The notes beneath the pieces are model-generated. The model worked only from the letters and a program-made list of their open reading frames with translations. It had not been told where the DNA came from and did not search any database. The translations under genes and the position numbers were made by a program. Positions 31,084 to 41,017 of a stretch of 64,000 nt of DNA are shown in pieces. Origin of the DNA: Streptococcus suis (GTDB taxonomy: Bacteria > Bacillota > Bacilli > Lactobacillales > Streptococcaceae); contig NZ_JAMWEM010000002.1 in NCBI RefSeq assembly GCF_024509525.1, forward strand, positions 124,001 to 188,000. The letters run 5' to 3'. Positions within the stretch are counted from its first letter, which is position 1; every line of letters begins with the position of its first letter.

Positions 31084-32130
31084 TTAGTTATCTAATTCAA
31101 AATCCTCTTTCAACTTATCAATCACCTGTTGGAGTAAATCCCGATTGACACTGTATTTGACATTCTTGTCTTTGGCATTAAAGAGAAGCAGGTCGCCGTT
31201 AATCAGCTTTTGGGTGTGGAAGGATACAGCTGCTCCTGTGATATTGAGTCGCTCTGCGATGTCCTTGCTCTTGGCATGAGGCTTGGTCAGCTCCACCAAG
31301 ACCTGATAGCGCGTGCTATCGCTGATGACTTTAAGAGCCGTTGTCAAATCATCCAGGTCCAACTCGTCATTTGATAACAAAATCTGGTCAATTCTACAGG
31401 AAGCAAGCAAGGCAACCTTCATAGTGTCAAACTGCTCATTGCCATAATAAGCAAACCAATAATTCCACGGACTGAGAACGAAGAATTGGGCAGTTTCTAC
31501 ACCCAAGCTATCCAAGCTAGTCATGGCTAACTGCTTGGATTCTCTGTAGAGTTGTTCAATATCAAACCCCTGAGCAAAGGCTTCCCGCTCAGCTCTTGCT
31601 TGCTCAAAATAGGGCTGATAGATTGGCAACATCTTACCCAAGAGATGGACAGATCGCTGAACTGTTTCTAAAGGATTGCGAAGGGCCAGTGACCAGTACC
31701 ACTTATCTGTCGGCTTTTTATCCGTTTTTTCCAAAAGTTCCATGAGGCTAAGGGTCTTCTCACGATGTCCGTCATTTTCAGACGCCAACATAGTTCGCAT
31801 GGCATCTTCTACTTCTGCTTGAGACAGCTTTAAAATCAATTGACAAGCCTCCTCAACTGTCTTTGGATCCTGTCCATCATTCAAGAGATAAAAATAAAGA
31901 CTATGCAAAATGTTGAAGATATGTCCCCAGACAAAGACTTGATTGACTTCCTGACGAAAATCTGCCAACTTTTCTTCAATCTCATCACGAATGTCCAAGG
32001 CATCTTTGAGAATATCTTTTTCTTTCTGTGAAAAATCCGCCTCAATCGGTTCCTCACGCTCCTTAACAATCAAGGGAATAAAGAACTTTTCAACAATCTC
32101 ACTGCGGTAATCTCGGTAATCTAATTTCAT
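31084..32130 (-). CDS. ArsR-like winged-helix regulator with large N-terminal domain
   Basis: 348 aa. Residues about 265-335 form a winged helix of the ArsR type: ISDSTRYQVLVELTKPHAK, then DIAERLNITGAAVSFHTQKL as the HTH. The first 260 residues are helical and unlike known sensor domains, perhaps a ligand-binding part. Third gene of the operon after two MFS transporters (10 bp gap), so it probably controls its own operon from the dyads near 34,755-34,809. Ligand unknown; no Cys cluster for metals is seen. Confidence 0.8.
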   Translation of the reverse strand: MKLDYRDYRSEIVEKFFIPLIVKEREEPIEADFSQKEKDILKDALDIRDEIEEKLADFRQEVNQVFVWGHIFNILHSLYFYLLNDGQDPKTVEEACQLILKLSQAEVEDAMRTMLASENDGHREKTLSLMELLEKTDKKPTDKWYWSLALRNPLETVQRSVHLLGKMLPIYQPYFEQARAEREAFAQGFDIEQLYRESKQLAMTSLDSLGVETAQFFVLSPWNYWFAYYGNEQFDTMKVALLASCRIDQILLSNDELDLDDLTTALKVISDSTRYQVLVELTKPHAKSKDIAERLNITGAAVSFHTQKLINGDLLLFNAKDKNVKYSVNRDLLQQVIDKLKEDFELDN

Positions 32131-32140
32131 AGTTTTCTTT

Positions 32141-33409
32141 CTAAGTATTCACTAATGACTTTGCAGGCTTGATCCCTGTAAGAATAGTATAGCCCAAGAG
32201 TCCCACAGAAAGCAAGAGGAAGATGAGGGAAATGCTTGTAACAGATAAGATTGTTACCATAAGGGCGACCAAGGCTTGACCTGCAAGCATCCCAATATTA
32301 AATATAGTCCCCATTCCTGCATTGATAGTCGCCAATTTATCTTCGGGTAGTTCATTCATTATCAGGGCATACAATTTTGGATTGATAATGCCAGTCATCA
32401 TGGTAGTGACTAAGATAGTCGCCATCACAATATAAATATTATGAAGGTAGAAGCCAACAAACAGGATGACCGAAAAAACTGTACAACACTTGAGCAGATT
32501 GGACAAGCTGATATGTTTGAAGAAAGCCATACCTAGACTAGAGCCAAGGATGTAACCAACAGAAAATAGATTGAATACCAAGGCAAGAGTTATGCCAGAA
32601 TTGACAATCACGAAGTCTGAAAACTCCTTCATAGACAGGATAACCAAGGGAGATATGGCAGAAAAAACTGTATTTATGCCCGCAATGGTCAGAATAGAAG
32701 CCTTTAGTACAGGAATCTTTTGAATGGCTTGATAAGATTCATTAAGGCTCTGACCAATTCCCTTGATAAGTCCTGCTTCTGTTTCGGTTTGTTCAACCTC
32801 TTGGATAGGATTTTCTTTCAACAACTTGGCAAAAGCTGGACGCAGACCTGCCATAATCGCAAGGCTAACCAAGAAAGTCCCAGCATTGAAAAAGGCAAGA
32901 TTCTGGTAAGACATGAAGCCGATGAGAATGGCACCGCTGGATCGAAAGACAATCATCAAGATGCCACCCACGGTGTTCTTAAAAGCCATGGCTGTTTCAC
33001 GGTCTTCTGCCTCCAAGACCCGCAGGCTAAGTGGCATATAAAGACCATTTTCGTATTGCCCAGCCAAGTCAGATAGGAAATTGACCACACAAACCACCGC
33101 TACAATCCACAGGGCTGGTGTAAATCCCATTAGTAAACCAACGAGGGCATAAAGAACAAAACGAAGCACCAGAGTAGCCAAAATCGTATCCAATTTATTT
33201 TTTGTCCGATCAGCCCAGATTCCCATAAAAAGGCCCGACAAGATTGGCAGAGTTTCAGAAACCGTGATCATGGCTAAGGCAGACTTGGTATCTGGTAAAA
33301 ACAAGACATAGTTCATCAAAGCCAGATAGTAAAGCGTATCACCAAAGTTGGAAATTACATCTGCTAGGTAACTGAACAAGAATATTTTATTACAGATAAT
33401 TTTTTTCAC
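32141..33409 (-). CDS. MFS transporter (copy B)
   Basis: 422 aa, about 12 TM helices. Typical MFS loop between helices 2 and 3 (GIWADRTKNKLDT) and a central cytosolic linker with ETEAGLIKGIGQS. The protein is a close paralog of the next gene upstream, with long stretches identical at DNA level. Probably a drug or metabolite exporter. Co-transcribed with copy A and the ArsR-like regulator. Confidence 0.88.
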   Translation of the reverse strand: MKKIICNKIFLFSYLADVISNFGDTLYYLALMNYVLFLPDTKSALAMITVSETLPILSGLFMGIWADRTKNKLDTILATLVLRFVLYALVGLLMGFTPALWIVAVVCVVNFLSDLAGQYENGLYMPLSLRVLEAEDRETAMAFKNTVGGILMIVFRSSGAILIGFMSYQNLAFFNAGTFLVSLAIMAGLRPAFAKLLKENPIQEVEQTETEAGLIKGIGQSLNESYQAIQKIPVLKASILTIAGINTVFSAISPLVILSMKEFSDFVIVNSGITLALVFNLFSVGYILGSSLGMAFFKHISLSNLLKCCTVFSVILFVGFYLHNIYIVMATILVTTMMTGIINPKLYALIMNELPEDKLATINAGMGTIFNIGMLAGQALVALMVTILSVTSISLIFLLLSVGLLGYTILTGIKPAKSLVNT

Positions 33410-33444
33410 AAGTAATTTTCCTTCTAGTAGTCAAATTTTTCTAT

Positions 33445-34713
33445 CTATGCACTAGCTACAATCTTTTCAGTATTTTTTCCTGTAAAAATGCTATAACCCA
33501 AGAGTCCCACAGAAAGCAAGAGGAAGATGAGAGAAATACTTGTCGCAGAAAGCACCGTCACCATAATGGCAACCAGAGCTTGACCTGCTACCATACCAAT
33601 CTGGCAGAAAGCATCAATCCCTCCACCGACTGTCGCTAATTTATCTTCTGGCAATTCATTCATAACCAGAGCACTCATTTTTGGATTGAAAATTCCCAGT
33701 GTCACTGCCGTTACAAAGATAACTGCCAATACTACATAGATGTTGTGAAGAAAGAAACCTGAGAAAAGTAAAACAGGCATAAGAGTAGAAAACTTGAGGA
33801 GGTTGACCAAGCTAACATTTTTGAAAAGAGCCATACCGATACTTGACCCCAAGATACTACCAACTGAGAAGAGAATGGAAATCAGAGCCACCGTTGTCCC
33901 CGCATTGACAATCACAAAGTCTGAAAACTCCTTCATATTAAGAATTGCTAATGGTGAGAGGGCAGTAAAAATCGCATTCAAGCTTGCAATGGTAATGATT
34001 GACGCTTTAAGAACAGGAATATTCTGCACGGCTTGGTAGGAATCTTTGATACTCTGACCAATTCCCTTGATAAGTCCTGCTTCTGTTTCGGTTTGTTCAA
34101 CTTCTTGGATAGGACTCTCTTTCAACAACTTGGCAAAAGCTGGACGCAAACCTGCCATAATCGCAAGACTGACCAAGAAGGTCCCAGCGTTGAAGAAGGC
34201 TAGGTTTTGATAAGACATAAATCCGATCAGGATGGCACCACTGGCTTGAAAGGCAATCTGCAAGAGATTTTTAACAGTCATTTTAAAAGCCATAGCTGTT
34301 TCACGGTCTTCAGCAGCCACTACTCGCAGGCTGACTGGCATATAAAGGCCATTTTCATATTGACCCGACAAATCAGACAAGAAATTGATGACACATACGA
34401 CTGCTACAATCCACAGGGCTGGGGAAAATCCCATCAAGAAGCCAACCAAGGCATACAAACCAACACGAACCAGTAGGGTCGCTAGGATGGTATCCAATTT
34501 GTTTTTGGTCTTATCTGCCCAGATTCCGATGAAGAGACCAGCCAAAATCGGCAAGGTTTCAGATGCGGTAATCATAGCCAAGGCAAACTTGGTATCTGGC
34601 AAGAGTAAAACATAGTTCATCAAAGCCAGATAGTAAAGCGTATCTCCAAAGTTAGAAATCAAGTCTGCTACAAAGCTAGATAGAAATAATTTATTGTGAA
34701 TCATTTTTTTCAT
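33445..34713 (-). CDS. MFS transporter (copy A)
   Basis: 422 aa from the ATG at 34713 with SD AAGGAG; a start at 34734 lacks an SD. Same length and topology as copy B: GIWADKTKNKLDT loop, ETEAGLIKGIGQS linker. First gene after the dyad-overlapped promoter. The substrate is unknown; the linked ArsR-like gene suggests inducible export. Confidence 0.88.
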   Translation of the reverse strand: MKKMIHNKLFLSSFVADLISNFGDTLYYLALMNYVLLLPDTKFALAMITASETLPILAGLFIGIWADKTKNKLDTILATLLVRVGLYALVGFLMGFSPALWIVAVVCVINFLSDLSGQYENGLYMPVSLRVVAAEDRETAMAFKMTVKNLLQIAFQASGAILIGFMSYQNLAFFNAGTFLVSLAIMAGLRPAFAKLLKESPIQEVEQTETEAGLIKGIGQSIKDSYQAVQNIPVLKASIITIASLNAIFTALSPLAILNMKEFSDFVIVNAGTTVALISILFSVGSILGSSIGMALFKNVSLVNLLKFSTLMPVLLFSGFFLHNIYVVLAVIFVTAVTLGIFNPKMSALVMNELPEDKLATVGGGIDAFCQIGMVAGQALVAIMVTVLSATSISLIFLLLSVGLLGYSIFTGKNTEKIVASA

Positions 34714-34754
34714 AAACATCTCCTTAAAAATCAATTAAATATTTGCTTAATATT

Positions 34755-34782
34755 ATTTTACACTTTATTTCAATAAAGTCAA
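34755..34782 (-). promoter_or_regulatory. MFS operon promoter with overlapping operator dyad
   Basis: Minus strand TTGACT (34782-34777), 16-bp spacer, TAAAAT (34760-34755). A perfect dyad ACTTTATT-TC-AATAAAGT (34762-34779) fills the spacer, so a bound protein would block RNA polymerase. Confidence 0.75.
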
Positions 34783-34809
34783 TACTTAATTTTATAAAAA
34801 TTAAATATT
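34781..34809. promoter_or_regulatory. Second upstream dyad, candidate operator
   Basis: AATACTTAATTTT (34781-34793) and AAAATTAAATATT (34797-34809) form a 13-bp inverted repeat with one mismatch and 3-bp centre, just upstream of the -35. The size fits an ArsR-family dimer site; binding is inferred. Confidence 0.5.
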
Positions 34810-34850
34810 TTTTAAACATTTATTTAATTTTTCTTCTATCTGACTTTTTC

Positions 34851-34879
34851 TTGACAAGATTAGCACAGTTTGTTATAGT
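34851..34879 (+). promoter_or_regulatory. Promoter of the UPF0371 gene
   Basis: TTGACA (34851-34856), 17-bp spacer, TATAGT (34874-34879). The best promoter in the region; transcription would start near 34,886. Confidence 0.85.
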
Positions 34880-34885
34880 ATTGTT

Positions 34886-34945
34886 CGGGCACCTCTTTTG
34901 AGAGGTCGGAGAAAAGGCTCCCTAGTTTTAGGGAGCTATTTTTTG
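34886..34945 (+). ncRNA. Short two-hairpin leader ending in an intrinsic terminator (candidate attenuator)
   Basis: Hairpin 1: ACCTCT-TTTG-AGAGGT (34891-34906). Linker with CGGAGAAAAG. Hairpin 2: GCTCCCTA-GTTT-TAGGGAGC (34917-34936) followed by TATTTTTTG. So a strong promoter is followed after about 60 nt by a full intrinsic terminator, before the coding start at 34,984. GGAG in the linker can pair with CTCC of the terminator 5' arm, giving a possible antiterminator. No known riboswitch class is recognised. Confidence 0.65.
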
Positions 34946-34983
34946 TTTTCCCAGAGATTAATACACATTTGGAGGACATATTT

Positions 34984-36471
34984 ATGAAAAAAATCGCATT
35001 TGATTCAACGAAATACTTGAATTTGCAACGTGATCACATTTTGGAACGCATTACCCAGTTTGAAGGCAAACTCTACATGGAGTTTGGCGGAAAAATGCTG
35101 GAAGATTTCCACGCAGCCCGTGTTTTGCCAGGCTATGAACCAGATAATAAAATCAAACTCCTCCAAGAGTTAAAAGACCAAGTAGAAATCGTCATCGCCA
35201 TCAATGCAAGCAACATCGAACATTCTAAGGCACGCGGAGATTTGGGTATTTCTTATGACCAAGAAGTCTTCCGCTTGATTGATACATTTAATGATATTGA
35301 TATTTATGTTGGTTCTGTGGTCATTACCCAGTACCGCAACCAACCAGCCGCAGACGCCTTCCGCAAACAGTTGGAAAAACATGGCATCAAGTCCTACCTC
35401 CACTACCCAATCAAGGGCTATCCTTCTGATATCGACCACATCATTTCACCAGAAGGTATGGGCAAAAATGACTACATTGAAACTAGTCGCAACCTCGTCG
35501 TTGTCACCGCACCTGGACCTGGTTCAGGTAAATTGGCGACCTGTATCTCCCAACTTTACCACGACCAATTGCATGGAGTAACATCAGGCTATGCTAAGTT
35601 TGAAACCTTCCCAGTGTGGAACTTACCACTCCACCATCCCGTTAACTTGGCCTATGAAGCAGCAACTGCCGACCTGGACGACCTCAACATGATCGATCCC
35701 TTCCACCTGCAAACTTACGGCAAAACTGCGGTCAACTACAACCGTGACATCGAGGTCTTCCCTGTCCTCAACCGTACCTTTGAACGTATTTTGAACAAAT
35801 CACCTTACGCCTCACCGACAGATATGGGCGTTAACATGGTGGGCTACTCCATCGTGAACGAAGAGGCTGCAATCGAAGCATCCAAGCAAGAAATCATCCG
35901 CCGCTACTACCAGACCTTGGTTGATTTCAAGGCAGAGCGGGTGAGCGAGCAAGCAGTTAAAAAGATCGAACTCCTCATGAATGAAGTCGGTGTGACACCA
36001 GCAGATCGTAAGGTTGTTATCGCTGCGCGCGAAAAAGCAGAGCTGACCTCTAGCCCTGCCCTTGCTATTCAGTTGCCAACTGGAGAGATTGTAACAGGTA
36101 AGACATCCGACCTCCTCAAGCCAACTGCAACTGTCCTTCTCAACGCCATCAAGCAAATTGCTAACATCGATGATGAAACACTTCTCATCGAACCAAACTA
36201 CATCCGTCCAATCCAAGAATTGAAAGCAGATTATCTGGATAAAAGTAATACACGTTTGGATGCAAGCGAAATCCTTAATGCCCTTGCCATCACTGCACAA
36301 GATAGCCCTCTTGCTGCACGTGCCATGAAAGAATTGGGGCAATTAAATGGTAGCGAAGCTCACTCAACCGTTATCCTTTCTGATGAAGACAAGAGCGTCC
36401 TGCGTAAACTAGGCATCAATCTTACCTTTGATCCTATCTACCAACACAATAAGTTTTACCAGAAAAATTAA
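34984..36471 (+). CDS. UPF0371/DUF1846 protein
   Basis: 495 aa from the ATG at 34984, SD TTGGAGGAC. Conserved family landmarks: [23 protein letters not shown] near the start (split), [19 protein letters not shown] as a P-loop-like segment (about 178-196), and [21 protein letters not shown]. Structures of the family are known but its function is not established; a phosphosugar or nucleotide ligand has been suggested by fold. Stands alone between its leader and a strong terminator. Codon use and identity to core genes suggest a resident gene. Confidence 0.85.
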   Translation: MKKIAFDSTKYLNLQRDHILERITQFEGKLYMEFGGKMLEDFHAARVLPGYEPDNKIKLLQELKDQVEIVIAINASNIEHSKARGDLGISYDQEVFRLIDTFNDIDIYVGSVVITQYRNQPAADAFRKQLEKHGIKSYLHYPIKGYPSDIDHIISPEGMGKNDYIETSRNLVVVTAPGPGSGKLATCISQLYHDQLHGVTSGYAKFETFPVWNLPLHHPVNLAYEAATADLDDLNMIDPFHLQTYGKTAVNYNRDIEVFPVLNRTFERILNKSPYASPTDMGVNMVGYSIVNEEAAIEASKQEIIRRYYQTLVDFKAERVSEQAVKKIELLMNEVGVTPADRKVVIAAREKAELTSSPALAIQLPTGEIVTGKTSDLLKPTATVLLNAIKQIANIDDETLLIEPNYIRPIQELKADYLDKSNTRLDASEILNALAITAQDSPLAARAMKELGQLNGSEAHSTVILSDEDKSVLRKLGINLTFDPIYQHNKFYQKN

Positions 36472-36476
36472 GCAGA

Positions 36477-36512
36477 TAAATAGACTCGCCTCGGCGAGTC
36501 TATTTATTATAA
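36477..36512. terminator. Terminator of the UPF0371 gene
   Basis: Nearly perfect 15-bp stem AAATAGACTCGCC/GGCGAGTCTATTT with a 2-nt loop and A/T-rich flanks; works from either side. Confidence 0.85.
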
Positions 36513-36541
36513 AAAAAACAAGGATATTCCTACCCTTGTTT
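36513..36541 (-). terminator. ptsHI terminator
   Basis: Minus strand ACAAGG/CCTTGT stem with a 10-nt loop, followed by T8; lies 15 bp after the ptsI stop. Confidence 0.75.
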
Positions 36542-36555
36542 CTTTGATTTATCTA

Positions 36556-38289
36556 CTAGTTGAAATCAACATACTCTTTTTGAAGTTCAAGAACTTCTTC
36601 TGCCGTTGCACATTCTGTCAAGGCACGGTGAGCATATTCTTCCATCTTAGCTGTATCAAGTTTCTTCATAAGGCTACGTGTACGAAGGACAGATGTTGCA
36701 CTCATAGAGAACTCATCTAAGCCCATTCCGACAAGAAGTGGAACAGCTTGTTGGTCACCAGCCATCTCACCACACATACCAGCCCATTTGCCTTCTGCGT
36801 GCGCAGCCTTGATAACATTGTTGATCAAGCGAAGGATTGATGGGTTGTAAGGTTGGTAGAGGTATGACACTTGTTCGTTCATACGGTCAGCAGCCATTGT
36901 GTACTGGATAAGGTCGTTTGTACCGATTGAGAAGAAGTCAACTTCTTTGGCAAATTGGTCTGAAAGCATTGCTGCTGCAGGGATTTCAATCATGATACCA
37001 ACTTGGATATCATCCGCAACTGCTACACCTTCTGCCAACAAGTTGGCTTTTTCTTCTTCAAGGATTGCTTTTGCTGCACGGAATTCTGTCAACAAGGCAA
37101 CCATTGGGAACATGATACGAAGTTTACCATGTACTGATGAGCGAAGAAGGGCACGCAACTGAGTACGGAACATTTGGTTACCAGTCTCAGAGATAGAGAT
37201 ACGAAGGGCACGGAAACCAAGGAATGGGTTCATTTCGTGTGGAAGGTCGAAGTAAGGAAGTTCCTTATCACCACCAATATCCATTGTACGAACCACAACA
37301 GGCTTGCCGTTCATACCTTCAAGAACAGCCTTGTAAGCTTCGTATTGCTCGTCTTCTGTTGGGAAGTCTTGTGAGTCCATGTACAAGAATTCTGTACGGT
37401 AAAGACCAACAGCTTCTGCACCGTTATCATTTACACCTTCAACGTCTTTCGGTGTACCGATATTTGCTGCCAATTCAAAGTGTTTGCCATCAGCTGTAAC
37501 AGTTTGAGCATCTTTCAAAAGAGCCCATTCAGCTTTTTGCTTAGCATAGGCTTCGCCAGCTGCTTTAAATTCTGCAATCACGTCTTCAGAAGGGTTGATA
37601 ACAACCTCACCTGTGATACCGTTAACAGCGAGGACATCGCCGTCTTTCACAATTTCAGTAATGTTATTTGTACCCAATACAGCAGCAATTTCAAGTGTAC
37701 GAGCCATGATAGCTGAGTGGCTTGTACGACCACCAATGTTCGTTACGAAAGCTTTTACAAACTGTTTGTTCAATTGTGCTGTATCTGAAGGTGTCAAGTC
37801 GTGTGCGATAACGATTGACTCTTCATCAATTGTCGCAGGGTTTGGCAAACGAACGCCAAGCAAGTGAGCTAGGACACGTTTTGCAACGTCGCGGATATCT
37901 GCTGCACGCTCCTGCATGTATGGGTTATCTTCCATACCTTCAAAAATAGCGATGAACATATCCGTTACTTCTTTCAAACCAGTCTCAGCATTTGTCTTCT
38001 TGGCACGGATTGTTTCCTTAATCTGACCAATCATTTCTGGGTCAGCAAGAACCATCAAGTGTGCATCAAATACCGCTGCGGCTTCTTCACCAAGGCTAGC
38101 TACTGCGTTCTCACGAATAAGAGAAAGCTCGTTTTGAGATGCTGCAAGAGCTGCATCCAAACGAGCTTCTTCTGCATTTGTATCTTCAACTGTAACAGTT
38201 TCGAAGGACAAATCTGGCTGAACGAGTAGATATGCCTTAGCAACAGCAACACCATCTGATGCTGCAATTCCTTTAAGCATTTCTGTCAT
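36556..38289 (-). CDS. ptsI: PTS Enzyme I
   Basis: 577 aa from the ATG 4 bp after the ptsH stop; a start further upstream would overlap ptsH. Autophosphorylates from PEP and passes phosphate to HPr. Active-site His191 in [19 protein letters not shown]; the C-terminal PEP-binding barrel has [20 protein letters not shown] and [17 protein letters not shown] segments and Cys in [11 protein letters not shown]. Cytosolic, feeds all PTS permeases. Confidence 0.97.
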   Translation of the reverse strand: MTEMLKGIAASDGVAVAKAYLLVQPDLSFETVTVEDTNAEEARLDAALAASQNELSLIRENAVASLGEEAAAVFDAHLMVLADPEMIGQIKETIRAKKTNAETGLKEVTDMFIAIFEGMEDNPYMQERAADIRDVAKRVLAHLLGVRLPNPATIDEESIVIAHDLTPSDTAQLNKQFVKAFVTNIGGRTSHSAIMARTLEIAAVLGTNNITEIVKDGDVLAVNGITGEVVINPSEDVIAEFKAAGEAYAKQKAEWALLKDAQTVTADGKHFELAANIGTPKDVEGVNDNGAEAVGLYRTEFLYMDSQDFPTEDEQYEAYKAVLEGMNGKPVVVRTMDIGGDKELPYFDLPHEMNPFLGFRALRISISETGNQMFRTQLRALLRSSVHGKLRIMFPMVALLTEFRAAKAILEEEKANLLAEGVAVADDIQVGIMIEIPAAAMLSDQFAKEVDFFSIGTNDLIQYTMAADRMNEQVSYLYQPYNPSILRLINNVIKAAHAEGKWAGMCGEMAGDQQAVPLLVGMGLDEFSMSATSVLRTRSLMKKLDTAKMEEYAHRALTECATAEEVLELQKEYVDFN

Positions 38290-38293
38290 ATCC

Positions 38294-38557
38294 TTATGCC
38301 AATCCTTCTTTTTCCATTGTTTCAGTGATAGCTGCGATTGCATCGTCAGCGTCAGCACCTTCAGCTGAGATTGTTACATCAGCACCTTGGCCAACACCAA
38401 GACTCATAACACCCATGATAGATTTAAGGTTAACTGATTTTTCTTTGTAGTTCAAAGTGATATCAGAAGCGAATTTGCTAGCTGTTTGCACAAGCAAAGT
38501 TGCTGGACGTGCGTGAATACCTGTTTCTGCCACAATGTGGAAATCTTTTGAAGCCAT
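38294..38557 (-). CDS. ptsH: Phosphocarrier protein HPr
   Basis: 87 aa. His15 (GIHARPAT) accepts phosphate from Enzyme I; Ser46 ([11 protein letters not shown]) is the target of HPr kinase/phosphorylase, which is also in this window (49,515-50,450). P-Ser-HPr is the co-repressor of CcpA. First gene of ptsHI, behind a near-consensus promoter. Confidence 0.97.
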   Translation of the reverse strand: MASKDFHIVAETGIHARPATLLVQTASKFASDITLNYKEKSVNLKSIMGVMSLGVGQGADVTISAEGADADDAIAAITETMEKEGLA

Positions 38558-38621
38558 AGTTGGACTCTCCTTTGTTTTTTCAAAAATTGTAGGTTAGCAA
38601 ATGATAACCCTTACAAACGAC

Positions 38622-38650
38622 ATTATACCACTTTTTGAAATCATTTTCAA
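38622..38650 (-). promoter_or_regulatory. ptsHI promoter
   Basis: Minus strand TTGAAA (38650-38645), 17-bp spacer, TATAAT (38627-38622). The leader to ptsH is about 60 nt. Confidence 0.85.
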
Positions 38651-38707
38651 GATTTTTTTATCGTTCTTTCAAATTTGAACTGCAGAAAATCCCTTATTTG
38701 GCTTGTT

Positions 38708-39895
38708 TTATCTCTCGATAAACTGAATCAACACGTTTGCAAATTGACTGGTTGATAGGGCTGTTTTTCCTAGCATTTTTGCAAAATCTGCTGTCACCTG
38801 ACCATTTTCAAAAGCCTCTTCCAAAGCCGAAACAATCAAGCGACTCGCTTCTGTCCAGCCGAGATAATCCAGCATCATGCAGGCAGAAAGCAACAAGGAA
38901 GACGGATTAGCCTTGTTCTCTCCTGCAATATCTGGTGCCGTTCCATGGGTTGCCTCAAAAATCGCATGACCTGTCTGGTAGTTAATGTTGGCACCCGGAG
39001 CGATACCAATGCCACCAACCTGAGCTGCCAAGGCATCACTGGCATAGTCTCCATTTAGGTTGGTCAGGGCAACAACCTGGAATTGTTCAGGGGCTAGGAG
39101 TACCTGTTGCAAGAAATTATCAGCGATAATATCATTGACAACCAATTTCCCGCTAGCTAGTTGCTCTGCGTACTCAGCCTGGGCTAGTTCATAGCCCCAT
39201 TTTCGGAAGCCACCTTCTGTAAATTTCTGGATATTGCCTTTGTGGACCAGGGTTACGGTGGTTAGTTTTTCCTTCAAGGCATAGTCAATCGCTGCCCTAA
39301 TCAAGCGCTGACTGCCTTCTTGCGAGATTGGTTTAATGCCGATACTGGAAGTTTCAGGGAAACGAATTTTACTCACACCCATTTTTTCTTGGAGAAAAGC
39401 CAGCACTTGAGCCACTTCAGCCGTCCCCATGTCCCATTCGATCCCTGCATAAATGTCTTCCGTATTCTCACGAAAAATGGTCATCTGGGTCTTTTCAGGC
39501 TCCTTGAGAGGACTCGGCACCCCCTTAAAATAGCGAATCGGACGGACACAGGCATAGAGGTCTAAGTCCTGTCGCAAGGCAACATTCAGAGAACGATGCC
39601 CTTTCCCAACAGGTGTTCCCAAAGGACCTTTAATTGCCACCAGAGTCTCCTTCATTCGTTCAATAGTCTCGTCAGGTAGATAGGTGCCGAGAGTTGCAAA
39701 GGACGCTTCTCCTGCTTGGACCTGCTCCCAGACAATGCGGCGGCGACCTCCATAGGCTTCCTCCACCGCCTTATCTACGACAGTCTGGGTAGCTGGCCAA
39801 ATGTCCTGACCAACACCGTCCCCTTCGATGTAGGGAATAACTGGACTATCAGGCACAACCAAGCGCCCTGCTTTCATTTGAATCAATTCTGTCAT
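38708..39895 (-). CDS. icd: Isocitrate dehydrogenase
   Basis: 395 aa. [14 protein letters not shown]-terminus, [22 protein letters not shown] substrate loop (Ser and three Arg for isocitrate), [12 protein letters not shown], and [17 protein letters not shown]. Converts isocitrate to 2-oxoglutarate; NADP dependence is likely for this group but not shown. Third gene of acnA-gltA-icd, 3 bp after gltA. Icd was probably kept to make glutamate. Confidence 0.93.
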   Translation of the reverse strand: MTELIQMKAGRLVVPDSPVIPYIEGDGVGQDIWPATQTVVDKAVEEAYGGRRRIVWEQVQAGEASFATLGTYLPDETIERMKETLVAIKGPLGTPVGKGHRSLNVALRQDLDLYACVRPIRYFKGVPSPLKEPEKTQMTIFRENTEDIYAGIEWDMGTAEVAQVLAFLQEKMGVSKIRFPETSSIGIKPISQEGSQRLIRAAIDYALKEKLTTVTLVHKGNIQKFTEGGFRKWGYELAQAEYAEQLASGKLVVNDIIADNFLQQVLLAPEQFQVVALTNLNGDYASDALAAQVGGIGIAPGANINYQTGHAIFEATHGTAPDIAGENKANPSSLLLSACMMLDYLGWTEASRLIVSALEEAFENGQVTADFAKMLGKTALSTSQFANVLIQFIER

Positions 39896-39898
39896 GAC

Positions 39899-41017
39899 TT
39901 ACCTCTTTCCAATCGGGATATAGGTCAAATTGCGCGAGCCCAGATAAGAAGAACGCGGGCGAATCAGTTTGTTATTCTTGCGTTGCTCTTGTACATGGGC
40001 AATCCAACCAGCCATACGGCTCATGGCAAAAATCAGGGTAAAAATATCACTGTCAATACCGAGAACATGGTAAACCGTTGCCGAATAAAAATCGACATTG
40101 GGAATCAAGCCTTTTTTATGTCTGATAAAGTCTTCTACTTCTTGCGACAACTGATAGAAGGCCTCGTTTTCTGTTCCAAGCGTTAAATCTCTGGCCATTT
40201 CCTTCAGGTATTTTTGCCGTGGGTCTTCCGTCCGATAAACACGATGCCCAAAGCCCATGATTTTTTCTTTAGAGTCTAATTTTTGCTGCAAATAGCCTTC
40301 TGTATCTCCACTTTCCTGAATAGCTAGCAACATATCGAAGACTCGCTCATTTGCTCCGCCATGTAACGACCCCTTAAGCGTACCTATAGCCGTCGTCACG
40401 CAAGAATAGAGGTCTGTCAAGGTAGAAGCCGTCACCCGTGCCGCAAATGTAGAGGCGTTGAGTTCATGGTCTGCGTGCAAGACAAGAGCCTTGTTGAAAG
40501 CCTTGACCTGTAGCTCAGTCGGCTCCTCACCTGTTAGCATATAGAGGAAATTGGCCGCAAAACCCAAGTCTTCCCTAGGCTCAACTGGAGTCAAGCCTTG
40601 ACGCAAACGAGCAAAGCTAGCAATAATGGTCGGGACCTTGGCCATAATCTGAATAGACTGGTCGTAGAGCGCTTCTAAAGAAGTCTCCTCAGCGTGTATA
40701 TTATACACTCCAAGAAGCGATACGGTTGAACGAAGGACACTCATGGGGTGGAGGTGCTTACGGGATTGGATCAAAATACATTGCTCCACCGCATCCGAGA
40801 TAGCATACTCCGACCGCAGACTTTTCTCAAAGAAATTGAGCTCAATCTGGGTTGGTAAATGCAGATTCCACAGGAGATAGATGACCTCCTCAAAGGAAGC
40901 ATTATTATCCATCAACTCAGAAATATCATAACCTGCATAGGATAGTGCCTCATTTTCAATGGCACAAATCCGTGTTTCACAGGCAATCATATCCTTCAAA
41001 CCTTGACTATCTGTCAT
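39899..41017 (-). CDS. gltA: Citrate synthase
   Basis: 372 aa, the short Gram-positive type. Active-site His in [17 protein letters not shown] segment (SLHGGANE), catalytic [13 protein letters not shown] with His and Arg, and Asp in [11 protein letters not shown]. Condenses oxaloacetate and acetyl-CoA. Its ATG overlaps the acnA stop by 4 bp. Confidence 0.95.
   Translation of the reverse strand: MTDSQGLKDMIACETRICAIENEALSYAGYDISELMDNNASFEEVIYLLWNLHLPTQIELNFFEKSLRSEYAISDAVEQCILIQSRKHLHPMSVLRSTVSLLGVYNIHAEETSLEALYDQSIQIMAKVPTIIASFARLRQGLTPVEPREDLGFAANFLYMLTGEEPTELQVKAFNKALVLHADHELNASTFAARVTASTLTDLYSCVTTAIGTLKGSLHGGANERVFDMLLAIQESGDTEGYLQQKLDSKEKIMGFGHRVYRTEDPRQKYLKEMARDLTLGTENEAFYQLSQEVEDFIRHKKGLIPNVDFYSATVYHVLGIDSDIFTLIFAMSRMAGWIAHVQEQRKNNKLIRPRSSYLGSRNLTYIPIGKR

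Noticed and set aside
34886..34945. Known riboswitch (preQ1, SAM, guanidine) ahead of UPF0371
   Set aside because: The consensus loops of these classes are not present; only the attenuator-like architecture is supported.
35812..36342. 176-codon open frame antisense to the UPF0371 gene
   Set aside because: It lies wholly within a well-supported gene, has no SD and no family features; a by-product of codon bias.
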